From contig JARWMV010000066.1 of NCBI GenBank assembly GCA_030998015.1, positions 20,523-84,522 on the forward strand: a DNA stretch of 64,000 bases, read 5' to 3'. Positions 57,195 through 64,000 of this stretch are shown piece by piece. The notes beneath the pieces are model-generated. The model was not told the DNA's origin. It made no database searches and saw only the letters and a program-made list of their open reading frames with translations. Origin of the DNA: Ceratorhiza oryzae-sativae (taxonomy: Eukaryota; Basidiomycota; Agaricomycetes; Cantharellales; Ceratobasidiaceae). Position 1 is the stretch's first letter; each line of letters begins with the position of its first letter. Both the position numbers and the translations under genes were made by a program.

Positions 57195-57597
57195 TTGAAG
57201 CAGTACGCGATAGTGTGGTACAGTATAATCGAGGGGGTATGCCGAAACCATCATGTATTTTCTACTCAATTTATATACATTTTCGTCGCTGAAACATGCG
57301 GTACGTCCTGAACATACAAACAGAAAGCGTCATCACGACGTGAGGCCACATATGACATGTAAGAGAAATTGCTCGAAATTTCGCCAACAGTACCTGCCAG
57401 ATCGGTTTTGTGGTCCCGGTCCAAACCACGGTCATTCAGCCAATAGACAATCTTTAGCGCTGGAAAGCTTAGCTTAGAATAGCTTTAGCGCTTACGGGAA
57501 GTCATCCACTCTTGCCGTTCTCGGTCCCAAACCAGCTGTGGAAATTACCAAGCTTGATGCTTTCAGTGAAACCATCTCGACGAAGGTTGGTCTTGCG

Positions 57598-57607
57598 TTA
57601 GGTTAGG
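57598..57607 (+). repeat. Telomeric junction TTAGGTTAGG at the broken hAT gene
   Basis: Two TTAGG units lie exactly between the truncated hAT coding sequence and the first Penelope-like unit. The G-rich strand runs toward the chromosome end, as at the terminus. Confidence 0.85.
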
Positions 57608-57662
57608 TGGAGCGAGGAGTCGTGAGTGCGAGCGGAGCGAGCACGAGCGGCGACGAGCGGAA

Positions 57663-57728
57663 GAAAGGCTAAGAACTCCTAGGTAAATACCCGGGAGAGA
57701 CTTTCGTAGATACTCATCAGAGCCCTTC
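57663..57728 (-). ncRNA. Candidate type I hammerhead ribozyme, copy A
   Basis: On the element sense strand: stem I strand GAAGGGCT, core CTGATGA, short stem II GTATCTAC, core GAAA, a stem III hairpin containing CTCC/GGAG, then a CTT cleavage triplet (NUH) and the other stem I strand AGCCTTTC. Stem I can form 8 bp with one G-U. Stem II is very short (2-3 bp) and stem III imperfect. Hammerheads are known in Penelope-like elements, where they lie in the LTR-like terminal repeat. It is conserved in three copies here. Confidence 0.6.
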
Positions 57729-58196
57729 CACTGTGTCTTTTTATGCCGTGGCAGACGAACATGCCACGTCACTGGCGTGAGAAACGCCAAGGGAAGAAGA
57801 CTTAACCGAACAAAGGAGAAGAACAGCTGACTGATCCTGACCGCATGGTAACCGTCCATGTGATCACTCCTCCACACGACTGGCCAATCAGGGGGAGACA
57901 CCTGACTAACGCCAAGAACCATCAAGGTCCGAACCGAGCTGATCCGTGTGAAGCCGAGGCTCCCACGGACTCGGCGATCCGAGGATCAACCGGCCGAGGG
58001 CTCAACTCAACTCCACCCAGACCCTGCCCGGGGGACCCTGAAGGTTCTCAAAGCGCCAGAACAGGCGCTCAGACCCTGAGGACCGAGAAGTGCCTGACTA
58101 AGTGACCAGGGATTTGTAATATACCCTGAGTCACGTGACACTTAGTCAGCTAGAGAGTAAAGGACAAGTCATCCAAGATGACTAATCCTCCCTTAA

Positions 58197-58262
58197 CCAT
58201 TACCTAATCTGGTTAGGATTAAAGGTTAGGTTAAGTTCGGTTAGGTTGTGTTAGGGGTTGGG
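58197..58262 (-). repeat. Degenerate telomere-like tract in the 3' region of unit A
   Basis: On plus: GGTTAGGATTAAAGGTTAGG, TTCGGTTAGG and GTTAGGGGTTGGG. The same tract is at 59980-60031 in unit B, so it belongs to the element rather than being a separate telomere relic. Confidence 0.7.
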
Positions 58263-58289
58263 TTTGAACCAACTCTATCACACACTTGT

Positions 58290-59361
58290 CTAATGCAATG
58301 AAGGATCTGTGTCAAGATCCTCCCATACACGATTGAAGATGTATTCTGGCAAGCCAAAACGTTCATCCTCATTGTACGCTAGTACTATTTTTCGCCAGGT
58401 TGATGTTAAATCTCCAATTGCCAAAGGGCGTTTGCGAGATAATATCAGGCGTTGACTGACTAGTTGGGCAAGGGCATCATCCTTTGTCCTAAGGTTTTTT
58501 CGTGCTGTCCTGTCCTGTATTCCAAGCCGCGCGGACCTGGGTAGGTGATCTTCTTCCTCCTGATCGGAGTCAGACTCACTAACCACCTCCGACACAGAAG
58601 CGAGGTTAGCTGTAACACGCGCCACCTTGCGACGCCGGGTTCTGCGTTGGGGCTGTGCCACCCCAACCTCGAACAGTGTAAGCTGTCGAGCTGTTTGCCT
58701 TGGAACAATATCTTTGTTCCATTCACTAAGTATCGCATTGTGTACTTCGTGTATGTCAACGTAATCCCATACTGGATTAAACACTGTCTTAATGACGTGC
58801 AACCCGCCTGTCTGTTCTGATGCGACATCTTTTGGAGCCAACCGGTTCCTCCAGCGTTCAGTTGCATGCTTATTCAGCCATGTTTTTAATACAGTGAGGT
58901 GGGTACCCCCTGGCCAAGTACAGATCCCGCAGATCCTTCAAGGCCAGTTCATAGTACTCCTTAGTACTTGATAGGGTAGCCATCCTGGTAATCTCACCAA
59001 TGAAGGTGCCTCTTTTGACATCAAGAGGGTGGTGAGACGCCCATGGGATACGTTCTTGATTGTTCTGCGCTTTCTTGTACACTCTATAATGGACGCGGTT
59101 ATCCTTTATAAATATGAACATATCCAGAAAGATAGAGAAATCTCTATTCGCAGACCATACGATTTCGCAACCATCGAACTTAATACCGCTACATATTTTC
59201 AAGGCTTCTTCATGGTCATCTGCCTCTACTATAGCTAGTACATCGTCGATATACCTTCGGTAGAATAATATTCTAGATTCCGTTGGTATAAATTGTTCCT
59301 CAAAATAAGCACCATAAAGGTTGGCTATGTCTGGGGATGACGCTACCCCCATAGCCAGGCC
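58290..59361 (-). pseudogene. Penelope-like reverse transcriptase, C-terminal fragment (unit A)
   Basis: It starts within motif B (AMGVASSPDIANLYGAYF) and contains the active site FYRRYIDDVLAIVE, the thumb region and the C-terminal basic/acidic tail, ending DLDTDPSLH. A one-base insertion in a T run at 58883-58887 (five T against four in unit B) shifts the frame after YPPHCIK; the rest continues in another frame from MAPKDVASEQ. No GIY-YIG endonuclease follows the RT. This copy is dead. Confidence 0.9.
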
Positions 59362-59371
59362 TTAGGTTAGG
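59362..59371 (+). repeat. Telomeric junction TTAGGTTAGG between units A and B
   Basis: Two TTAGG units join the truncated 5' end of unit A to the 3' end of unit B. This is what telomere addition to a truncated element followed by new attachment would leave. Confidence 0.88.
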
Positions 59372-59426
59372 TGGAGCGAGGAGTCGTGAGTGCGAGCGGA
59401 GCGAGCACGAGCGGCGACGAGCGGAA

Positions 59427-59492
59427 GAAAGGCTAAGAACTCCTAGGTAATCACCCGGGAGAGACTTTCGTAGATACTCATCAGAGCCCTTC
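59427..59492 (-). ncRNA. Candidate type I hammerhead ribozyme, copy B
   Basis: Same core (CTGATGA, GAAA) and stem I pairing as copy A. The stem III loop differs from copy A at a few positions (GGGTGATTACC against GGGTATTTACC), which keep or improve the inner pairing. Confidence 0.6.
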
Positions 59493-59979
59493 CACTGTGT
59501 CTTTTTATGCCATGGCAGGCGAACATGCCACGTCACTGGCGTGAGAAACGCCAAGGGAAGAAGACTTAACCGAACAAAGGAGAAGAACAGCTGACTGATC
59601 CTGACCACATGGTAACCGTCCATGTGATCACTCCTCCACACGACTGGCCAATCAGGGGGAGACACCTGACCAACGCCAAGAACCAACAAGGTCCGAACCG
59701 AGCTGATCCGTGTGAAGCCGAGGCTCCCACGGACTCGGCGATCCGAGGATCAACCGGCCGAAGGCTCAACTCGACTCCACCCAGACCCTGCCCGGGGGAC
59801 CCTGAAGGTTCTCAAAGCGCCAGAACAGGCGCTCAGACCCTGAGGACCGAGAAGTGCCTGACTAAGTGACCAGGGGTTTGTAATATACCCTGAGTCACGT
59901 GCCACTTAGTCAGCTAGAGAGTAATGGACAAGTCATCCAAGATGACTAATCCTTCCTTAACCATTACTTAATCTGGTTA

Positions 59980-60031
59980 GGATTAAAGTTAGGTTAAGTT
60001 CGGTTAGGTTGTGTTAGGGGTTGGGTTTGAA
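59980..60031 (-). repeat. Degenerate telomere-like tract in the 3' region of unit B
   Basis: Matches 58197-58262 of unit A with a one-base difference (AAAGTTAGG against AAAGGTTAGG). Confidence 0.7.
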
Positions 60032-60052
60032 CCAACTCTATCACAAACTTGT

Positions 60053-63000
60053 CTAATACAATGAGGGATCTGTGTCAAGATCCTCCCATACACGATTGAA
60101 GATGTGTTCTGGCAAACCAAAACGTTCATCCTCATTGTACGCTAGTACTATTTTTCGCCAAGTTGATGTTAAATCTCCAATTGCCAGTGGGCGTTTGCGA
60201 GATAATATCAGGCGTTGATTGACTAGTTGGGCAAGGGCGTCATCCTTTGTCCTAAGGTTTTTGCGTGCTGTCCTGTCCTGTATTCCAAGCCGCGCGGACC
60301 TGGGTAGGTGATCTTCTTCCTCCTGATCGGAGTCAGACTCACTAACCACCTCCGACACAGAAGCGAGGTTAGCTGTAACACGCGCCACCTTGCGACGCCG
60401 GGTTCTGCGTTGGGGCTGTGCCACCCCAACCTCAAACAGTGTGAGCTGTCGAGCTGTTTGCCTTGGAACAACGTTTTTGTTCCATTCACTAAGTATCGCA
60501 TTATGTACTTCGTGTATGTCAACGTAGTCCCATACTGGATTAAACACTGTCTTAATGACGTGCAACCTGCCTGTCTGTTCTGATGCGACATCTTTTGGAG
60601 CCAAACGGTTCCTCCAGCGTTCGGTTGCATGCTTATTCAGCCATGTTTTAATACAGTGAGGTGGGTACCCCCTGGCCAAGTACAGATCCCGCAGATCCTT
60701 CAAGGCCAGTTCATAGTACTCCTTAGTACTTGATAGGGTAGCCATCCTGGTAATCTCACCAATGAAGGTGCCTCTTTTGACATCAAGAGGATGGTGAGAC
60801 GCCCATGGGATACGTTCCTGGTTGTTCTGCGCTTTCTTGTACACTCTATAATGGACGCGGTCATCCTTTATAAATATGAACATATCCAGAAAGATAGAGA
60901 AATCTCTATTCGCAGACCATACGATTTCGCAACCATCGAACTTAATACCGCTACATATTTTCAAGGCTTCTTCATGGTCATCTGCCTCTACTATAGCTAG
61001 TACATCGTCGATATACCTTCGGTAGAATACTATTCTCGATTCCGTTGGTATAAACTGTTCCTCAAAGTAAGCACCATACAGGTTGGCTATATCTGGGGAC
61101 GATGCTACCCCCATAGCCAGGCCTTTAAGTTGCCTATAGAACTGGTCTTGAAATCGAAAGATGAGGTTGTCGTTAGCTATGTCAAAAAGATCATAGAACG
61201 CTTTCATCTTGTGGATCTGGTTTTCTGATAATTCTCCCAATTCGTCATTATCATTGAACCATTCAGGATAGTAGTGGTCTATACAGTATGTGGCCACAAT
61301 CTTCCTACTCTCAATGAGTGGAACATTCGGATAATAGGCCGTGACATCGCCTGAGACTATCCATACTTTCCGATCCTTGGGGAGTTTCACCCCTTCGAGC
61401 GCTATAGCTAACGCCTTACTTCCTTCTAACACGTAAGGCCGCGCCTTGACTATAGGCTTGAGTATATGGCTGAAAATCTTAGCGGCTGGATTTACCATCG
61501 CTGAGTGACATGGAACGATTGGTCTCATCTTCCATGGGTTTTTATGTATCTTGGGGATACCGTAAAACCTGGGCATCCCTTTCCAAGGGTCCCATTCAGG
61601 GATGGCGTGTACACACCACTTACGTTGCTGTTTAGAGACACCGGGCCATTCCCCTTCTTTAGCCAGTTTCCTAATAGCTTCGCGTTTTCTAACCATATGT
61701 CCTAATGCTATGAATGGGACTATTTTTTGATAGTCCTTAGATTCAAGCATTTTTAGGCACTGCTGAAGGTACCATTCACGTGTTACGACCGCACATCCGA
61801 GGTTTTTGTCCGTAGGAAGGACTAAGTATCCACCGTTGTCGATGAAGTCCTTAACAGGCTTTAATTGCACAAGACCGTGATCTCTTGGCAATCCATGAGG
61901 GGGAATAGCATCGAGCATTCGCTCAATAGACGCTTGCCCTTTCTCAAGACCTGCTTCCATGTTTCGACTCATATCAGGTGCACCTTCTGAGGTTTTACCC
62001 TTAAAGTCGAACTGCGGTAGGTACTCTGCTTCAGCATCATCGTCAGCATCTTTATTCAGGAAGAAATACTTCCATCTTAACCGGTTGCAAAAGTCTTGCC
62101 ACGCATTACTGACAATCGCACGATTCACGGGTGAGAATACCATATATTTCAAACCAGCAGACAAATGAATCGATACATTAGTGGGGAGAACTACCCCTGG
62201 CCCAACGTGAACCCCTTTCCTAAACGCCGCTAACCTCCTTATTTCATAAGGGACACGCTCGAGTAGGACTTTTATGGCTATGTTAATTGGTAAGTATAAA
62301 ATATCGTCTGGATAACTAGACGGATGTTCATACCTCCATTCAGAGCTTCTGATCACTTGGATCTTCTGCTCGGCCCAGCGTTGGAATTGCCGCCTTTGTT
62401 CTTGTTCGCGCCTTGGCCCTTGAACTTGCGTTTCTGGGCAGGGCCATAGTGGAGGGGGGCTGCAAGTCCTGTCTTGGGACTCGTATGGCCTGTCTTCCCC
62501 TTGCCTTTGCGCGCGATCGGGCCTAACTTGGGAGCTTTGCCCTTGGGAGCGGGCTTGGCGATCGGCTAAACCGATGTTAGGTTGTGAGTTACCTGACCAA
62601 TCGAAAATACTCACATTTTGATTAAGCGCACGCTTAATCTCTGCACCAACCATGGCCCTGATAGCGGCGGGGTCCATGGGTTTATCGTCGACATCCATGT
62701 CGACGTCGGCAGCGTCCTTGATGGCTGTCTTCCTTGCCACCTTCACCTTCTCTGCGACCGCGCGAGCATTTTGGATCTCGATGATCCGAGTGCCGAAGGT
62801 GGGGAGGTCTGCAAGGAGACGGTCCTTTTCGCCTTTGCGGAAAGGGTCCTCCACGTATTCGATGGCTGGAGGTTGACCCTCAACAGCCTCGGCAACGCGG
62901 GGGGCAATGGTGCGTTGGAGCGCCACATAGGCGTCCTCGACCTTCCGCTTCCAAGTTGGGCACCAGACGTCGTGCGCCAACTGTGACCGGAGGAATGACT

Positions 63001-63457
63001 CCTCAGCGGTCTTGAGTTCACGACCATGCGCGTACGCTTGGTCGACATAGGCGGTGTGGGCGGCAGAGAGCGTCTGCAGCATCTCTGACCCTTGCGGGTT
63101 GGCCCTGAACTCCTTCGACACTTGCCACGCAGGTTCTTTCAAACCGCGGACTTGTGTCGGTAGCTCGCCCTTGTTCATCGACTCGCCTAAGCGAGCGACT
63201 ACCCTCTGCACGTTATGGAATTTCTCCACTAGGGAGTTTAGTTCCTTGAACGGCTCGCGTAAGGTGTCCCTGTACGCGAGGGGGACGAGTTCCAAGAGCT
63301 CCGTCCAGCTCTTGGCATGCCCAGAGGCCACCATACGCTTCTCTGCATCAGCGATGGCGGCGGTAGACATGTGCCCTAAAAGGGCCGGGGACATGGCACG
63401 GGCGAACGATGGCATAGAGCCAGTCGCGGTCGAAGAACGGGCTTGGGGGGCGACCAT
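60053..63457 (-). CDS. Penelope-like reverse transcriptase, endonuclease-deficient (Coprina type)
   Basis: From ATG 63457 (MVAPQARSST) the frame has 1,134 residues. The frame is open further upstream to 63820, but that part is the neighbouring 3' repeat, so 63457 is preferred. The N-terminal third is Gag-like and helical, followed by a low-complexity linker. RT motifs are FYGIPKIHKNPWKMRPIV (motif 2), IVSGDVTAYYPNVP (motif A, Asp near residue 704), LKGLAMGVASSPDIANLY (motif B) and YRRYIDDVLAI (motif C, Tyr near residue 815). The C-terminus has an Arg-rich patch (PQRRTRRRKVAR) and an acidic stretch, but no GIY-YIG domain. These RTs are the closest relatives of telomerase RT and extend chromosome ends. 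No stop or frameshift breaks the RT. Confidence 0.92.
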   Translation of the reverse strand: MVAPQARSSTATGSMPSFARAMSPALLGHMSTAAIADAEKRMVASGHAKSWTELLELVPLAYRDTLREPFKELNSLVEKFHNVQRVVARLGESMNKGELPTQVRGLKEPAWQVSKEFRANPQGSEMLQTLSAAHTAYVDQAYAHGRELKTAEESFLRSQLAHDVWCPTWKRKVEDAYVALQRTIAPRVAEAVEGQPPAIEYVEDPFRKGEKDRLLADLPTFGTRIIEIQNARAVAEKVKVARKTAIKDAADVDMDVDDKPMDPAAIRAMVGAEIKRALNQNVSIFDWSGNSQPNIGLADRQARSQGQSSQVRPDRAQRQGEDRPYESQDRTCSPPPLWPCPETQVQGPRREQEQRRQFQRWAEQKIQVIRSSEWRYEHPSSYPDDILYLPINIAIKVLLERVPYEIRRLAAFRKGVHVGPGVVLPTNVSIHLSAGLKYMVFSPVNRAIVSNAWQDFCNRLRWKYFFLNKDADDDAEAEYLPQFDFKGKTSEGAPDMSRNMEAGLEKGQASIERMLDAIPPHGLPRDHGLVQLKPVKDFIDNGGYLVLPTDKNLGCAVVTREWYLQQCLKMLESKDYQKIVPFIALGHMVRKREAIRKLAKEGEWPGVSKQQRKWCVHAIPEWDPWKGMPRFYGIPKIHKNPWKMRPIVPCHSAMVNPAAKIFSHILKPIVKARPYVLEGSKALAIALEGVKLPKDRKVWIVSGDVTAYYPNVPLIESRKIVATYCIDHYYPEWFNDNDELGELSENQIHKMKAFYDLFDIANDNLIFRFQDQFYRQLKGLAMGVASSPDIANLYGAYFEEQFIPTESRIVFYRRYIDDVLAIVEADDHEEALKICSGIKFDGCEIVWSANRDFSIFLDMFIFIKDDRVHYRVYKKAQNNQERIPWASHHPLDVKRGTFIGEITRMATLSSTKEYYELALKDLRDLYLARGYPPHCIKTWLNKHATERWRNRLAPKDVASEQTGRLHVIKTVFNPVWDYVDIHEVHNAILSEWNKNVVPRQTARQLTLFEVGVAQPQRRTRRRKVARVTANLASVSEVVSESDSDQEEEDHLPRSARLGIQDRTARKNLRTKDDALAQLVNQRLILSRKRPLAIGDLTSTWRKIVLAYNEDERFGLPEHIFNRVWEDLDTDPSLY

Positions 63458-63497
63458 GTTAGCGAGCAGAGAAGAGGGGGCGGGGCACTCAATTGGG

Positions 63498-63502
63498 TTA
63501 GG
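63498..63502 (+). repeat. Single TTAGG at the junction of units B and C
   Basis: GGGTTAGG joins the B leader to the 3' terminus of unit C. Confidence 0.7.
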
Positions 63503-63919
63503 TGGAGCGAGGAGTCGTGAGTGCGAGCGGAGCGAGCACGAGCGGCGACGAGCGGAAGAAAGGCTAAGAACTCCTAGGTAATCACCCGGGAGAGACTTTC
63601 GTAGATACTCATCAGAGCCCTTCCACTGTGTCTTTTTATGCCATGGCAGGCGAACATGCCACGTCACTGGCGTGAGAAACGCCAAGGGAAGAAGACTTAA
63701 CCGAACAAAGGAGAAGAACAGCTGACTGATCCTGACCACATGGTAACCGTCCATGTGATCACTCCTCCACACGACTGGCCAATCAGGGGGAGACACCTGA
63801 CCAACGCCAAGAACCAACAAGGTCCGAACCGAGCTGATCCGTGTGAAGCCGAGGCTCCCACGGACTCGGCGATCCGAGGATCAACCGGCCGAGGGCTCAA
63901 CTCAACTCCACCCAGACCC
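63503..63919 (-). mobile_element. Penelope-like unit C: 417-bp 3' stub capped by telomere
   Basis: It matches the first 417 bp of the 3' regions of A and B, is cut at CCCAGACCC, and continues straight into TTAGG repeats. It is either a severely 5'-truncated third insertion or the remaining upstream repeat of unit B. Confidence 0.88.
63558..63623 (-). ncRNA. Candidate type I hammerhead ribozyme, copy C
   Basis: Identical in core and stems to copy B. It lies upstream of the RT start of unit B, where self-cleavage could trim the 5' end of the B transcript. Confidence 0.6.
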
Positions 63920-63920
63920 G

Positions 63921-64000
63921 TTAGGTTAGGTTAGGTTAGGTTAGGTTAGGTTAGGTTAGGTTAGGTTAGGTTAGGTTAGGTTAGGTTAGGTTAGGTTAGG
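63921..64000 (+). repeat. Telomere: (TTAGG)16 to the end of the window
   Basis: Sixteen uninterrupted pentamers with the G-rich strand running to the right edge. The unit is TTAGG, not the common fungal TTAGGG. The window may stop before the true end. Confidence 0.95.

Larger units (their letters stand above)
54130..57507 (+). mobile_element. PIF/Harbinger transposon with two genes, nested in hAT
   Basis: The element is 3,378 bp. Terminal repeats are GGATGACTTCCCGTAAGCGC at the left and its reverse complement at the right, and both subterminal regions are rich in AGCTTAG/CTAAGCT. It has a 3-bp duplication ACT (54127-54129, 57508-57510). A transposase gene runs on plus and a Myb/SANT-like gene on minus, converging near 55650-56100. 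This is the standard two-gene Harbinger design. Confidence 0.92.
52613..57597 (-). pseudogene. hAT transposase gene with two nested insertions, 5' part lost at the chromosome end
   Basis: Sense is minus. The right-most piece, 57597-57511 (RRDGFTESIKLGNFHSWFG), is cut off by telomeric repeats. After the Harbinger insertion the frame resumes at 54126: LPVLQLLRDSDTRWSSTYYM, the typical hAT core around DxxTRWxST. An intron (53981-54033) and a MITE (53815-53964) follow, then HRQYEVLEDIVSILSDLDG and AINPCLKFRWIDAHW. After two more introns come the pre-dimerisation part (NMVDFWK) and the C-terminal dimerisation domain (SSVSSERAFSSSKMTCTRER), with the stop at 52613. Removing each insertion with one target copy restores the frame. 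The 5' DNA-binding part is absent. Confidence 0.88.
57608..59361 (-). mobile_element. Penelope-like unit A (Coprina type), 5'-truncated
   Basis: It has a 3' region (57608-58289) and a partial RT frame (58290-59361). It is truncated inside RT motif B at 59361 and joined there to TTAGGTTAGG. The element 3' end faces the centromere, as for telomere-primed retroelements. Confidence 0.88.
59372..63497 (-). mobile_element. Penelope-like unit B (Coprina type), full-length coding region
   Basis: The 3' region is 59372-60052, the RT frame 60053-63457, and a 5' leader of about 40 bp runs to 63497, followed by TTAGG and unit C. If unit C is taken as the upstream LTR-like repeat of the same element, B has the typical Penelope layout with a repeat on each side. 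Confidence 0.88.

Noticed and set aside
57845..58105. Plus-strand 86-codon frames in the Penelope-like 3' region (also 59609-59869, 63740-63934)
   Set aside because: They are antisense to the element in a structured non-coding region. The similarity between copies is only repeat identity.
58197..58262. Internal telomere relic marking another chromosome break
   Set aside because: The same degenerate tract is present at the same place in unit B, so it is part of the element's 3' region.
1..64000. tRNA or rRNA genes
   Set aside because: I saw no cloverleaf-type sequence or rRNA-like stretch. A covariance-model scan would be needed to exclude them.

Overview
The window looks like the end of a chromosome of an agaricomycete fungus, most probably Rhizoctonia/Ceratobasidiaceae. 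The reasons are: Plavaka and telomere-attached Penelope-like (Coprina-type) elements, which are typical of Agaricomycetes; short GT-AG introns of about 46-56 bp; a paralogous pair of tyrosine-kinase-like (TKL) protein kinases of the kind amplified in Rhizoctonia; and a terminal run of G-rich telomeric repeats at 63921-64000. No database could be searched, so the species is an inference. Almost the whole window is transposable-element DNA. The only host-type gene that reads as intact is the kinase at 44251-45523.

Layout. (1) 1-3448: 3' end of a Ty3/gypsy chromovirus with its LTR, an inverted fragment of the same family, and a truncated 1.3 kb LTR of a second family. (2) 3851-11855: a complete but decayed 8.0 kb chromovirus (gypsy-1) with 376-bp LTRs, TAAGG target duplications, a probable self-priming site, a pre-gag ORF, gag, pol and chromodomain; a solo LTR of its own family sits in pol. 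(3) 12258-33206: a 20.9 kb minus-strand chromovirus (gypsy-2) with 1.3 kb LTRs and CATAT duplications. A Tc1/mariner element (18804-20416) and a Ty1/copia element (20761-25731) are nested in its RT/RNase H region. Without them it is about 14.4 kb. It has a very long gag with a collagen-like Gly-X-Y tract and three extra genes between integrase and the 3' LTR; one of these is a spliced coiled-coil gene and one encodes a membrane protein. (4) 33207-37500: AT-rich DNA with a decayed multi-exon gene. (5) 37553-41019: Plavaka transposase pseudogene split by a solo LTR, with a second, oppositely oriented solo LTR at 41912-42203. (6) 42904-47043: hAT relic, an intact TKL-like kinase gene and a decayed paralogue. 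(7) 48248-50994: minisatellite of 26 units of about 105 bp. (8) 52613-57597: hAT transposase gene carrying a 150-bp MITE and its autonomous PIF/Harbinger relative, and cut off by the chromosome end. (9) 57598-64000: three head-to-tail Penelope-like units with TTAGG repeats at their boundaries, then (TTAGG)16.

The right end can be read as a history. An hAT gene was invaded by a MITE and a Harbinger element. The chromosome then broke inside the hAT gene and the break was capped by TTAGG repeats. Endonuclease-deficient Penelope-like elements were then added one after another, each with its 3' end toward the centromere, each 5'-truncated or joined to the next unit through TTAGG. Each unit carries a candidate type I hammerhead ribozyme. 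Across the transposons the in-frame nonsense codons are almost all TGA at positions where family logic expects CGA (Arg), and the two arms of the Tc1 element differ mainly at CpG sites. Both point to CpG-directed C-to-T decay.
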